Of a stretch of DNA of 64,000 nucleotides, positions 1 through 8,555 are shown piece by piece; within the stretch, counting starts at the first letter, position 1, and each line of letters starts with the position of its first letter. The stretch comes from JACDAN01 sp963847235 (GTDB lineage Bacteria > Actinomycetota > Thermoleophilia > Gaiellales > Gaiellaceae). The notes beneath the pieces are model-generated. The model worked only from the letters and a program-made list of their open reading frames with translations. It was not told the DNA's origin and did not search any database. Location of the stretch: assembly GCA_963847235.1 (NCBI GenBank), contig CAWJYU010000013.1, positions 52,316 to 116,315 of the forward strand, written 5' to 3'. The position numbers and the translations under genes were made by a program.

Positions 1-676
1 CCTGCGCCAGCTGCCGGAAGACGAGGTAGCTGCCGTTGCGGCCCAGCGGCGGGTGCCCGGTCAGCAGCCCGTATTCGTTCGGGTAACCGAGGACGAACTC
101 GCCTGCCTTGACCGTGAGATTCTCGGGGCCGGTCTTGCCGAGCCCCTCGACGAGCGGTTGCGAGACGCCGTCGCGCCAGCCGAACGGCTCGAAGCCGTCG
201 AGATCGGAGGTCCCGAGCCGATGGAGCTCGCGCACGCCGTGCCGGCGCAGCAGCGCCGTCTGCTCCTCCTCGAGGGCCGTGAGCTCCGCACGGTCGGTGG
301 CGTAGAGGAGGAGAACGCCGTCCACGGCTGCAGTGCCCGGCCCGCCCCAGTCCCAGCGCTCGGGGGCACTCGTGCCTTCGTCGGCGAGGATCCGCCGGCG
401 GTGCGGCGCCGTCATCCCCGAGACGAACTCGCTGGAGAACTGGCCCACCGTTTCGCCGTCGACGCCGAGACGGCCGAGCCCCGACGCCGTGAACGCGACG
501 TTGACGGCGCGGCGCTCCGGCCGGTCCTCCGAGGTCGTGACCCCGGCCAGCGCATCGGAGAGCCAGCTCCGGCTCGAGGCGTCGTCGTCGAAGCCGAGCA
601 GGACGAAGCTCCCGAGTGAGAGGTTGGAGTAGCCCCGCGCGAAGAGCCCCTGGATGTCGGCGCGCTCGAGGGTCAC
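1..676 (-). CDS. DyP-type peroxidase, N-terminal part (cut by window edge)
   Basis: Haem-dependent dye-decolourising peroxidase family. Only the first 225 codons lie in the window; the C-terminus with the proximal haem ligand runs off the left edge. Reading from GTG at 676, the protein has the DyP motif around residues 175-182 (FGWRDGVSQP), in which the conserved Asp acts in peroxide cleavage in this family. A ferredoxin-like N-terminal fold is expected. The GTG overlaps the TGA of the upstream gene by four bases (GTGA), so the two are translationally coupled. No signal peptide is seen. Family assignment rests on the GxxDGxSQP motif and overall pattern. Confidence 0.8.
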   Translation of the reverse strand, partial: MTLERADIQGLFARGYSNLSLGSFVLLGFDDDASSRSWLSDALAGVTTSEDRPERRAVNVAFTASGLGRLGVDGETVGQFSSEFVSGMTAPHRRRILADEGTSAPERWDWGGPGTAAVDGVLLLYATDRAELTALEEEQTALLRRHGVRELHRLGTSDLDGFEPFGWRDGVSQPLVEGLGKTGPENLTVKAGEFVLGYPNEYGLLTGHPPLGRNGSYLVFRQLAQ

Positions 677-1944
677 AGCGCCTGAACCCATTCGCGCTCG
701 CGCTCATCCCTGAGGTCCGAGTGCAGACCCTTCCGCAGCCGCTCGTTCGCCGCGACGTTCGCCGTGCTCAGCCGGCCGTACGCCGGGTGCCAGACCCGGG
801 TCTGCACCTGGTGGAGTCGCAGGTAATCCTTGAAGGCGAGCTCGTCCCGGCAGCCGTCCTTGATCAGCCAGCGCGTCCGCGGATAGCCGATCCCGTTGGT
901 GAAGACGAGGTTCAAGCCCCACGAGATCTTGTCGATGAAGTCGTCCATGTAGCTCTCGAGGCTGCCGTCGTAGTTGCTCGCGAAGAGCACCTGCCGCCGG
1001 TCGTTGAGGAAGAGCCAGCGCGCGAAGTGGATCGTCTTCACGCCCACGAGATCACCCGGCTTCAGCAGGTGGCGCGTGACGGCGTTCAGGAGGTAGAGGA
1101 CGACGTTGATCGTCACCTTCCTGAACGGGCCCGGCTTGACCTGGCCGACGGCCGTGAAGGGGTTCATCGGCAGGTGGTCCTCGAGTGCGGCGAGCTCGAG
1201 GACCGTCCCTTCGTCCGCCCGGTTGTGCGGCGCCGGGTCCCGTTTCTCGTGCCTGCGGAGCAGCACGGCGTAGACGGGCGCCGCGAGGAGCGCAAACGGC
1301 AGTGCGACGAGCACGAGCAAGCCGACCCAGGCCAGGTGCGCCCACTCGCGAAGCCGGGCGACGAGCCCGGGGCGGTCCGCCGGCTCGAGCGCCCACCTGA
1401 GGCGGGGCTGTGAGCCGACGAACTTGCGGATCGCGTCGCGGACCGCGCGCGGATGGCGGTCGCGCAGGTCCGGGCGGCCGTCGAGGAAGTCGCTCACGGC
1501 TTCGCGGAGCTCGGCCTCCTGTTCGATCTGCTCCTTCGTCCGGCCGCGGGTGTTCACGTAGGTGGCAGGCGCGCGGGCGACACGGCTCCGGAGCCACTCC
1601 AGGCGCTCGCGCTCGCCCGGCGTCCCTGTCGGGTAGCCCTCGCAGTGACCGAAGACGCGGTCGATCCCGTCACCGGCCGAACGGACGAGCTCGGCCAGAT
1701 GCTCCTCCGGAGACACGTCGAGGTCGGCCAGGTAGACGACGTTCGCCGGCAGCGGCCGTCCGCTGTGGTCGGTGTCCGCGGGCACGACGACGATCCGCGC
1801 GAAGTGGACGCCGGTGAGCGAGCCGAAGTCGATCACCTCGCCGTTCGCGACCCCGTTTCCCATCTGCGCCAGCAAACGGTCGAGCTCCTCGGCCGCGCCG
1901 TCCCGAACCGGCGCGACGACGCTCAGCGCGGACTGGTACGGCAC
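673..1944 (-). CDS. conserved protein of unknown function next to peroxidases
   Basis: 423 residues from GTG at 1944. I do not recognise a characterised family. Residues about 5-110 look like a ferredoxin-like alpha/beta domain (beta strands around FARIVVVPAD and VVYLADLD), which may be haem-peroxidase-like in fold. A strongly hydrophobic stretch near residues 205-230 (WVGLLVLVALPFALLAAPVY) should be one membrane segment or hairpin. The C-terminal 180 residues are soluble and rich in aromatic and charged residues, with a conserved-looking FASNYDGSLESYMDDFIDK region. It is sandwiched between the DyP gene (4-bp overlap) and a small conserved gene 3 bp upstream, so a shared role in peroxide or lipid-peroxide chemistry is inferred, not shown. 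Confidence 0.75.
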   Translation of the reverse strand: MPYQSALSVVAPVRDGAAEELDRLLAQMGNGVANGEVIDFGSLTGVHFARIVVVPADTDHSGRPLPANVVYLADLDVSPEEHLAELVRSAGDGIDRVFGHCEGYPTGTPGERERLEWLRSRVARAPATYVNTRGRTKEQIEQEAELREAVSDFLDGRPDLRDRHPRAVRDAIRKFVGSQPRLRWALEPADRPGLVARLREWAHLAWVGLLVLVALPFALLAAPVYAVLLRRHEKRDPAPHNRADEGTVLELAALEDHLPMNPFTAVGQVKPGPFRKVTINVVLYLLNAVTRHLLKPGDLVGVKTIHFARWLFLNDRRQVLFASNYDGSLESYMDDFIDKISWGLNLVFTNGIGYPRTRWLIKDGCRDELAFKDYLRLHQVQTRVWHPAYGRLSTANVAANERLRKGLHSDLRDEREREWVQAL

Positions 1945-1947
1945 GGG

Positions 1948-2385
1948 TCAGTCGTTGAAGTCGAGCGCGAAGTGGAGGAGCTTCGACCGCTCCCAGAAGA
2001 CGAGGCCGAGGTAGACGCCGGGCGAGACCTCGCGGATCTCGTCCCGGATCCACCGCGCGACGAGCGACGTGTCCGAGTAGTCGAGGACGATCGTCTCCTT
2101 CTCGTCGAACCAGCTCGCCTCCTTGTACACCTTGGCGCGCACGGCCTCGATCCCGAGCGGGCTGATCTTGTTCAGCAGCTCGCCCTTCCCGCGGTCGAAC
2201 ACCTTTCCCTTCCAGCCGACCAGGTGGATGAGCCCCGCGACCGGCCCGGTCAGGTCGGTGCCGGACGCCAGCAGGACGGTTCCGTCGGCCTCGCCGTCGG
2301 GGATCTCGCCGGCGGGACTCCGCTTGAAGAGCTCGTCGAGCTCGTCCGGCGTCATCGTCTGGAGCTTGGCAGCGTCGATCGGCAT
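1948..2385 (-). CDS. conserved small protein in peroxidase cluster
   Basis: 145 residues from ATG at 2385. No signal peptide or membrane segment. It has a compact alpha/beta pattern with conserved-looking blocks GKVFDRGKGELLNKISPLGI (about residues 64-83), IVLDYSDTSLVARWIRDEIREV and YLGLVFWERSKLLHFALDF, which resembles a lipocalin/heme-binding-like barrel with the last two strands ending the protein. I know similar proteins only as uncharacterised neighbours of peroxidases. It is the first gene of a three-gene minus-strand unit and diverges from the alpha-dioxygenase-like gene. Function unknown. Confidence 0.75.
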   Translation of the reverse strand: MPIDAAKLQTMTPDELDELFKRSPAGEIPDGEADGTVLLASGTDLTGPVAGLIHLVGWKGKVFDRGKGELLNKISPLGIEAVRAKVYKEASWFDEKETIVLDYSDTSLVARWIRDEIREVSPGVYLGLVFWERSKLLHFALDFND

Positions 2386-2436
2386 ATCCGGGCTCCGCAG
2401 CGGCTCGACGCTAGCACGGTCGCTCCGGCGACCGCG

Positions 2437-2465
2437 TTGACTCGCCTCTGGAAGGCTGGTTCAAT
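2437..2465 (+). promoter_or_regulatory. putative sigma70-type promoter for the alpha-dioxygenase-like gene
   Basis: TTGACT at 2437-2442 (five of six to the -35 consensus), a 17-bp spacer, then TTCAAT at 2460-2465 (four of six to the -10). It lies 33 bp before the ATG at 2499, which has a good ribosome site (AAGGAG near 2488). It is the best promoter-like sequence in the 113-bp divergent gap. Confidence 0.45.
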
Positions 2466-2498
2466 CGCCCGCAAGAGGGGATCTAGAAGGAGCAGGCT

Positions 2499-4277
2499 AT
2501 GGGCTCGATCTTCTCTGCGGCGCTGGACCGGACGGCGGAACGGTTGGATCGGTGGCTGGGCTGGGACCGGCTCCCGCTGCCGCTCGCGATCCTGGCGCTC
2601 GTCGGCCTCAGGGGCCGGCTCCGGAACGAGAACCTGCACGACACCGGCAAGGGGCGGCGCGTTGCCGAGCCCGACAAGGACTCCGGCGACTATCTCAATG
2701 CGCGCACCTACGACGGGACGTTCAACGACCTCAACGACCCGCAGATGGGCGCCCTCCACGCGCGCTTCGGACGGAACGTCCCGCTCCAGTTCACCTGGCC
2801 CGAGCCCGAGGAGGCGCTGCTCGAGCCCAACCCCCGCCTGGTCAGCCGACGCCTCCTCACCAGGGACGAGTTCTCGCCGGCGACGACGCTGAACCTCCTC
2901 GCCGGCGCGTGGATCCAGTTCGAGGTGCACGACTGGTTCAGCCACGGCCAGGCCGACGAGGAGAGCCCGTGGGAGCTCCCGCTCGAGGAGGGCGACCCGT
3001 GGCACGAGAATCCGATGCGGATCCCGCGCGCGAAGCGGGACCCGAGCCCCGACGCGAGCGGTCCGCCGACGTACGCGACCGAGGACACGCACTGGTGGGA
3101 CGGCTCCAACGTCTACGGCGGCGACAAGCAGTTCGCCGACGCGCTGCGCACGGGCGAGAACGGGAAGCTGAAGATCGACGAGCAGGGCCTGCCGCCCGCG
3201 GAGCTGGAGCAGATGATCGACCTCAAGGGCGTCGCCGGCAACTTCTGGGTCGGCCTCGCGCTCCTCCACTCCCTGTTCATGCGCGAGCACAACGCGATCT
3301 GCGACCACCTGCACGCGAAGTACCGCGATCTGGACGACGAGACGCTCTACCAGAAGGCCCGCCTCGTGAACGCAGCGTTGATGGCGAAGATCCACACCGT
3401 CGACTGGACCCCCGCGGTCATCGCCCACCCGACGACGATGGTCGCGCTCCGCGCCAACTGGTGGGGCATCCTCGGCGAGGGCTTCGTCAAGCGTTTCGGC
3501 CGCCGAACGAGCAACGAGGTGCTCCGGGGGATCCCTGGCTCGCCGACCGACCACCACACGGCGCCGTACTCGCTGACCGAGGAGTTCGTCGCCGTCTACA
3601 AGATGCACCCGCTGATCCCGGACGACTACACGTTCCGGTCAGTCCGCGACGACGGCGTCCTCCAGGAGCGCACGCTCGAGGAGATCGGCGCCCTCGACGT
3701 GCGTGCCAGGCTCGACGAGATGCCGATGACCGACGTCTTCTACTCGTTCGGCCGCATGCACCCGGGCGCGATCGAGCTGCACAACTTCCCGCGCTTCCTC
3801 CAGCACTTCAAGCGGCCGGCGGGCGACGAGATCGACCTCGCGGCGATCGACGTCATCCGGACCCGCGAGCGCGGCGTCCCGCGCTACAACCAGTTCCGTC
3901 GTCTCTTCCACCTGAAGCCCGTCGAGTCGTTCAGGGAGCTGACGGACAACCCCGAGTGGGCGGAGGAGCTGGAGGAGGTCTACGGCGACGTCGAGCGGGT
4001 CGACCACATGGTCGGGATGTACGCCGAGCCGAAGCCGCGCGGCTTCGGGTTCAGCGACACCGCATTCCGCGTCTTCATCCTGATGGCCTCGCGGCGGCTC
4101 AAGAGCGACCGGTTCTTCACCCGCGACTACCGGCCCGAGGTCTACACGAAGGCCGGGATCGACTGGGTGGAGGACAACACGATGCGCACGCTGCTGCTCC
4201 GCCACTTCCCGGAGCTGGAGCCCGCGCTTCAGGGCGTCGAGAACCCGTTCGCGCCCTGGCGACAGATCGGGGCGTAG
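2499..4277 (+). CDS. alpha-dioxygenase / cyclooxygenase-like haem peroxidase
   Basis: 592 residues, animal-haem-peroxidase superfamily. The segment FEVHDWFSHGQ (about residues 146-156) matches the distal-haem region of fatty-acid alpha-dioxygenases and prostaglandin synthases. EEFVAVYKMHPLIPDD (about residues 360-375) matches the proximal region: the His of MHPL is the expected axial ligand and the Tyr three residues before it aligns with the catalytic Tyr that becomes a radical in cyclooxygenases (Y-H-W-H) and plant alpha-DOX (Y-R-M-H). Length is close to plant alpha-DOX (about 640). Known relatives oxygenate fatty acids at C-alpha; a lipid substrate is inferred. Start ATG 2499 has a strong Shine-Dalgarno. 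It is followed directly, with no gap, by a small membrane protein gene. Confidence 0.85.
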   Translation: MGSIFSAALDRTAERLDRWLGWDRLPLPLAILALVGLRGRLRNENLHDTGKGRRVAEPDKDSGDYLNARTYDGTFNDLNDPQMGALHARFGRNVPLQFTWPEPEEALLEPNPRLVSRRLLTRDEFSPATTLNLLAGAWIQFEVHDWFSHGQADEESPWELPLEEGDPWHENPMRIPRAKRDPSPDASGPPTYATEDTHWWDGSNVYGGDKQFADALRTGENGKLKIDEQGLPPAELEQMIDLKGVAGNFWVGLALLHSLFMREHNAICDHLHAKYRDLDDETLYQKARLVNAALMAKIHTVDWTPAVIAHPTTMVALRANWWGILGEGFVKRFGRRTSNEVLRGIPGSPTDHHTAPYSLTEEFVAVYKMHPLIPDDYTFRSVRDDGVLQERTLEEIGALDVRARLDEMPMTDVFYSFGRMHPGAIELHNFPRFLQHFKRPAGDEIDLAAIDVIRTRERGVPRYNQFRRLFHLKPVESFRELTDNPEWAEELEEVYGDVERVDHMVGMYAEPKPRGFGFSDTAFRVFILMASRRLKSDRFFTRDYRPEVYTKAGIDWVEDNTMRTLLLRHFPELEPALQGVENPFAPWRQIGA

Positions 4278-4649
4278 GTGGTCGGTGACGCTGCCCGGGT
4301 CACGCTCGCAGCCGTCCGGATGTTCAACGGCGGCGCCTCGCTCGTCACGCCGCGGATGTTCGCGCAGCGGCTGGGGCGTGAGAGCGACGCCGACGGCGCG
4401 GCCGTCCACGCGCTGCGGATGTTCGGGATTCGCACGGTGCTGATTGCGCTCGACCTCATGAGCCGCGATCCGGCGGTCCGGCGACACGCGCTGCGGTTCT
4501 CGGTGCTGATCCACGCCACGGACACCGTCTCGGCGGCGATGGCGGGGCTGAACGGCCAGCTGCCGGCGAAGGCCGCGAAGCTCGCGACCGGCGTCTCCGC
4601 GGCCAACGTCGTCCTGGCGCTGCTCGCGAGCCGGAAGGTGCGCTCGTGA
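4278..4649 (+). CDS. small helical, probably membrane-associated protein
   Basis: 123 residues from GTG at 4278, which follows the TAG of the peroxidase gene with no gap. Helical, with hydrophobic stretches near residues 50-63 (RTVLIALDLM) and 105-118 (AANVVLALLA) and alanine-rich linkers; two or three amphipathic or membrane-peripheral helices are likely. I recognise no family. The tight junction suggests co-expression with the alpha-dioxygenase-like enzyme. Confidence 0.6.
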   Translation: MVGDAARVTLAAVRMFNGGASLVTPRMFAQRLGRESDADGAAVHALRMFGIRTVLIALDLMSRDPAVRRHALRFSVLIHATDTVSAAMAGLNGQLPAKAAKLATGVSAANVVLALLASRKVRS

Positions 4650-4765
4650 ACGCCGCCGCGCTGCCCGAGAAGGAGTGCGACCTCGTCATCGTGGAGGCCT
4701 GGCCGGACTTCGACGCGGGCGCACCGACCCCGAAGCCGACCCTCCGCATCGTCCCGCGCGCGTAA
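4646..4765 (+). CDS. possible 39-residue protein
   Basis: GTG at 4646 overlaps the TGA of the preceding gene (GTGA) and opens a 39-codon frame ending TAA 4763-4765: MNAAALPEKECDLVIVEAWP followed by DFDAGAPTPKPTLRIVPRA. The overlap geometry is the one used by many real gene pairs in this window, which favours translation. No recognisable domain; short and acidic in the middle. Confidence 0.4.
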   Translation: MNAAALPEKECDLVIVEAWPDFDAGAPTPKPTLRIVPRA

Positions 4766-4777
4766 AGGCCGGGCGGC

Positions 4778-5353
4778 ATGGCGACCGAGATCGTGCTCGT
4801 CCGGCACGGGGAGACCGAGTGGAGCCGGGACGGCAAGCACACCGGCAACACCGACGTCGAGCTGACGGACCGGGGGCGAGAGCAGGCGGCGGCGCTCGCC
4901 GCGGCCCTCCGAGGGAGAGACTTCGCCCGCGTGCTGACGAGCCCGCTGGCCCGCGCGGCCGAGACGGCGCGGCTCGCCGGCTTCGGGGAGATCGCCGAGC
5001 CGCGCGACGAGCTCCGCGAATGGGACTACGGCGCGTACGAGGGCCGCAAGACCGTCGACATCCGAGAGGAAAAGCCAGGGTGGACGCTGTGGGCCGACGG
5101 CGTCCCCGACGGAGAGACGGCCGCCGAGGTCGCGGCGCGGGTCGACAGGCTGATCGCCGGGCTGCACGAGACGGAGGGCGCCGTGCTCGTCTTCGCCCAC
5201 GGGCATCTCCTGCGCGTGCTCGCCGTCCGCTGGATCGGCCTCGAGCCGGAGTCGGGACGCGTGTTCGCGCTCGATCCGGCAACGATCAGCGTCCTCGGCT
5301 ACGAGCGGGAGACGCCGGTGATCCGCGTCTGGAACGCGGGCGCGACTTCCTGA
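4778..5353 (+). CDS. histidine phosphatase family protein (phosphoglycerate-mutase-like)
   Basis: 191 residues. The N-terminal LVRHGETEW (residues 7-15) is the phosphohistidine motif of the branch-1 histidine phosphatases; Arg8 and His9 are the expected catalytic pair. The second catalytic His is in VFAHGHLLRVLAV (about residues 143-155), and the acid Glu is in LREWDYGAYEG (about 82-92). Such proteins hydrolyse phosphomonoesters; the short compact form and Ala-rich sequence resemble broad-specificity phosphatases of the CobC/GpmB group. The substrate cannot be read from sequence. ATG 4778, 12 bp after the preceding small ORF. Confidence 0.88.
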   Translation: MATEIVLVRHGETEWSRDGKHTGNTDVELTDRGREQAAALAAALRGRDFARVLTSPLARAAETARLAGFGEIAEPRDELREWDYGAYEGRKTVDIREEKPGWTLWADGVPDGETAAEVAARVDRLIAGLHETEGAVLVFAHGHLLRVLAVRWIGLEPESGRVFALDPATISVLGYERETPVIRVWNAGATS

Positions 5354-5372
5354 AAAGGCTCCCTACAAATGC

Positions 5373-5445
5373 CAAGTCCCGCAGACCCGAAGGCCAGCAG
5401 GACTTGACGGGAGCACACTCTCACACTCGCCCGGGTCCGTCAAGT
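5373..5445 (+). promoter_or_regulatory. leader with two mutually exclusive stems upstream of ltrA-like gene
   Basis: CAAGTCC (5373-5379) can pair with GGACTTG (5400-5406), while ACTTGACGG (5402-5410) can instead pair with CCGTCAAGT (5437-5445). Both stems use bases 5402-5406, so only one can form at a time, as in attenuators and riboswitches. I could not match it to a known RNA class. It sits in a 164-bp non-coding gap before the LtrA-like gene. Confidence 0.4.
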
Positions 5446-5511
5446 GGGTACTGCGAGCTAGCGGCGAGGGGCAGGAGGAGCCGGCGGGAGCAACCGCCTA
5501 AACGCAAAGAT

Positions 5512-5539
5512 CACGGGGTGAGCACCGGCTCACCCCGTG
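5512..5539 (+). promoter_or_regulatory. 12-bp perfect hairpin burying the GTG start of the ltrA-like gene
   Basis: CACGGGGTGAGC (5512-5523), loop ACCG, then GCTCACCCCGTG (5528-5539): a perfect 12-bp stem with a four-base loop. The only plausible start codon (GTG 5518-5520) lies inside the left arm and no strong Shine-Dalgarno is close by. A start codon sequestered this way would block initiation unless the stem opens. Confidence 0.5.
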
Positions 5540-6714
5540 CCCCGCGGATCTCCGCGGTCTTCCGCGAGACCGAGCGCGTCACGCCGCTCGAGCTCTTCTT
5601 CGACCTCGTCTTCGTCCTCGCGATCACGCAGTGCACGGCGCTGATGGCGGACGACCCGACCTGGGCCGGGCTCGTGCGGGGCCTGCTCGTCCTCGGCGTT
5701 CTGTGGTGGTCGTGGGTCGGCTACGCGTGGCTGACGAGCGTGCTCGACCCGGAGGAGGGCGGCGTCCGTCTCGTGATGTTCGCGGCGATGGGGGCGCTGC
5801 TCGTCGTCGCGCTGTGCGTGCCGGGCGCGTTCGGCGACGACGCGCTCCTCTTCGCGTGCGCCTACGGCGTCGTGCGCTTTGCCCAGATCGGGCTGTTGCT
5901 GATCGCGAGCAGAGAGAATCCCGGGCTGCGCCGGTCCGACGCTCGGGCTCGCCGGAGGGACGGCGATCGGCGTCGGCCTGCTCGTCGTCGCCTCCGGTCT
6001 CGACGGCTGGGCGCAGGGCGCCGTTTGGGCCGTGGCGCTCGCGCTGGACATGGCGGAGCCGTACTTCTTCGGCTCGGAGGGCTGGAGCCTCGAGCATCCG
6101 GGCCACTTCGCCGAGCGGCACGGCCTGATCGTGATCATCGCGCTCGGCGAGTCGATCGTGGCGATCGGAATTGGCGCAGGGGTGGCCGTGGACGCCGGCG
6201 TCGTCGCGGCCGCGACGCTCGGGATCGGCGTAGCGGCGGCCCTGTGGTGGCTGTACTTCGACGTGGTCGCACTCGTCGCGGAGCGGAGCCTCTCTCGGCT
6301 CGCTGCCGGCCGGGAGCGCAACGAGCGCGGCCGCGACTCGTACTCGTACCTCCACTTCCCGATGGTCGCCGGGATCGTCCTCCTCGCCCTCGGCCTGAAG
6401 AAGACGGTCGGCGACGTCGAGAACGAGCTGGGCACCGTCGTGGCGACCGCGATGTTCGGCGGTGCGGCGATCTACCTGCTCGCCCACGTCGCCTTCCGGC
6501 TGCGGAACATCGGCACCTTGAATCGTCAGCGACTCGTCTGCGCCGTCGTGCTGCTCGCGTTGATCCCGCTCGCTCGCACGCATCCCGGCGCTCGCGGCGC
6601 TCGCGATTCTGACCGCCGCGCTCTGTGGGCTCGTCGCGCTGCGAGGCGGTCCGGTTCGCCGAGGCTCGGGCACGGGTACGCCAGAGGCTGGCGGAGGAGA
6701 GCGCGACGCACTAA
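5518..6714 (+). CDS. LtrA-family membrane protein, frame broken three times
   Basis: Low-temperature-requirement A family integral membrane protein. Residues 22-37 carry the family signature (VTPLELFFDLVFVLAI), followed by about ten hydrophobic segments. The frame must be changed near 5930 (second part resumes as AGPTLGLAGGTAIGVGLLVV), near 6587 (PALAALAILTAALCGLV) and near 6645 (VRFAEARARVRQRLAEESAT, stop TAA 6712-6714). The C-terminal RFAEARARVR block is typical of LtrA proteins, which supports reading through all three breaks. The role of LtrA is not biochemically defined. The GTG start is inside a perfect hairpin. It could be a decaying pseudogene, but sequence error fits the rest of the window better. 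Confidence 0.75.
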
Positions 6715-6744
6715 CCGCCTCGGGCGCCGCCGGTCCTAGTGGGT

Positions 6745-7518
6745 ATGGCGGGCTTCGCAACGGTGGTCGAGGACGAGGGCGTGGTCGTGCGCTCCGCCGA
6801 CGTGAACGGCTTCACGGTCGGCGAGCTCAGCTTCCCGGCCGGCTACGTCCAGGCGCCGGTCGAGCCCGACCTGCCGTACCTGGCGGTCGTCATCGGCGGT
6901 GCGCTCGAAAAGTCGTTCGGCGCCGGCCTGCCGCTCCACTCCGGAACGGCGCTGACGATGCCGGCCGGCGCGACCCACGGTGCCCGCTTCGGCCCCGACG
7001 GCGCACGGATCGTGATCGTCAAGGGGCGCACCGTCGGCTTCGACCGCCTCGACCGGCCACGCGGGCTCGGACTGCTCGCGAGGCGCCTCGCCGTCGAGCT
7101 GCGTACGTCCGATGCGGCCGCTCCGCTCGCGGCCGAGGGGATCGCGCTGGAGCTGCTGGCTGCGACTGCACGGAGCTCGCGACCGGTCGATCGCGCGCCT
7201 GCGTGGCTGGGCGCCGCGGAGGAGCTGATCCGGTCCCGCCGGAGCGACTGCGTCCGTCTGAGCGAGGTCGCCCGCGAGCTCGGAGTCGCTCCGGTCCAGG
7301 TCGCGCGCGGATTCCGCTCCCGCCACGGCGTCTCGGTCGGGGAGTACGGCCGCCGCGTCAGGATCGAGTGGGCGGCGGGGGAGATCGCGGGCGGAGACCG
7401 GCCGCTCGCCGAGATCGCCGCGGAGGCTGGGTTCGCCGACCAGAGCCACTTCACGCGGCTGTTCGGGCGCTACGTCGGGACGACACCCGGCCGGTTCCGG
7501 GCGTTCCAAACGCGTTAG
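6745..7518 (+). CDS. AraC-family transcriptional regulator
   Basis: 257 residues from ATG 6745 (GTG 6739 is an in-frame alternative). The N-terminal half is a cupin-like sensor (AGYVQAPVEPDLPYLAVVIG, PAGATHGARFG). The C-terminal 100 residues form the double helix-turn-helix of AraC/XylS proteins: first HTH around RLSEVARELGVAPVQVARGF, second around LAEIAAEAGFADQSHFTRLF, ending in the usual GTTPGRFRAF. It probably controls a neighbour, but no target site is evident. Starts 30 bp after the ltrA-like gene. Confidence 0.88.
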   Translation: MAGFATVVEDEGVVVRSADVNGFTVGELSFPAGYVQAPVEPDLPYLAVVIGGALEKSFGAGLPLHSGTALTMPAGATHGARFGPDGARIVIVKGRTVGFDRLDRPRGLGLLARRLAVELRTSDAAAPLAAEGIALELLAATARSSRPVDRAPAWLGAAEELIRSRRSDCVRLSEVARELGVAPVQVARGFRSRHGVSVGEYGRRVRIEWAAGEIAGGDRPLAEIAAEAGFADQSHFTRLFGRYVGTTPGRFRAFQTR

Positions 7519-7578
7519 GGCATTCAAGACACGCGGGGGCGCGCGGCCGATCCTGGAAGGCCCCACCAAGGAGGCTCG

Positions 7579-8091
7579 ATGCGCCTGCGCACAATCCTGA
7601 CCCTCGTCGCCCTCGTCGCGTTCCTGGCCGTTCCGGCGGCGGCCGCCGACCAAGGCTCGTCGGCGTCCGCGAAGGGCGCCGTGACGTGGACGATCCCGCC
7701 GGAGACGTTCGGCGTCGAGATCCACAACATCCTCGCCTTCACGGCCAAGGCGCGGCCCGACGGCACCGCCGACGGACGGTTCCTCTACATCCAGACCGCC
7801 GAAGGCGAGTCCTTCGTCTTCGGGGTCGACGTGACCTGCATGAAGACCTACGACGGAAACCGCGCGAAGATCGGCGGGGTGATCACGTACTCGAACGACG
7901 TCACCCAGCCGGTCGGAAAGTACGCCTGGTTCCAGGTGTTCGACCTGGGCAAGTGGCCCGGCGGGCAGGCCGATCGCTCGAGCCTGATCGGGTTCGGCGA
8001 CGAGGCCGCCAACGAAGCGTTCTGCAACAGCCCGAACCTTCCCCGATTCGGGCCGTGGGACGTGTTCGGCGACATCAAGGTCAAGACCTAG
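7579..8091 (+). CDS. secreted protein of unknown function
   Basis: 170 residues with a clear Sec signal peptide (MRLRTILTLVALVAFLAVPA, cleavage expected after AAA near residue 22). The mature part is beta-rich with two Cys (VTCMKTYD and EAFCNSPN) that could form a disulfide outside the cell. Strong ribosome site (AAGGAGG at about 7568). No family recognised. Confidence 0.7.
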   Translation: MRLRTILTLVALVAFLAVPAAAADQGSSASAKGAVTWTIPPETFGVEIHNILAFTAKARPDGTADGRFLYIQTAEGESFVFGVDVTCMKTYDGNRAKIGGVITYSNDVTQPVGKYAWFQVFDLGKWPGGQADRSSLIGFGDEAANEAFCNSPNLPRFGPWDVFGDIKVKT

Positions 8092-8144
8092 GAGCCAGCA
8101 CGCGGAGGGGCCGTGAGGCGCGGTCCCTCCGCTACCGTCAGGGA

Positions 8145-8555
8145 GTGACGGTTCGCGAGTATGCGACCGACGACCTCGTCGTCGAGTGGCGGCCGAAGCT
8201 CTGCTACCACTCCATGAACTGCGTTCGCGCGCTGCCCCTCGTCTTCGACAAGGACCGGCGACCGTGGATCGACCCGACTCAGGCGTCGACCGACGAGGTC
8301 GAGGCAGCAGTCGAGCGCTGCCCGTCCGGCGCGCTGCGGATCCGCCGTCTCCGCGGCGAGCCACGGCCGACGCCGACGACGGTCGAGATTACGCCGGACC
8401 CGAACGGCCCGCTGCTCGTTCGCGGCCCGATCACCGTCGTGGGGCCGGACGGCACCGTCGAAGAGGTCACGCGGGCCGCGTTCTGCCGCTGCGGCCAGTC
8501 CGGGAACAAGCCGTTCTGCGACGGCAGCCATCGCGAGGCGGGCTTCCGCGGGTGA
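8145..8555 (+). CDS. Fe-S protein: Fer4_19 mono-cluster domain plus CDGSH domain
   Basis: 136 residues from GTG 8145. Residues 19-62 match the divergent (4Fe-4S) mono-cluster domain: CYHSMNCVRALPLVFDKDRR followed by PWI and a distal ERCPSGALRI. Residues about 112-128 carry the CDGSH signature CRCGQSGNKPFCDGSH, whose three Cys and one His bind a 2Fe-2S cluster. Two-domain proteins of this kind are common in actinobacteria and proteobacteria, usually next to a small GNAT protein, exactly as here (4-bp GTGA overlap with the next gene). Redox or cluster-transfer role inferred. Confidence 0.88.
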   Translation: MTVREYATDDLVVEWRPKLCYHSMNCVRALPLVFDKDRRPWIDPTQASTDEVEAAVERCPSGALRIRRLRGEPRPTPTTVEITPDPNGPLLVRGPITVVGPDGTVEEVTRAAFCRCGQSGNKPFCDGSHREAGFRG

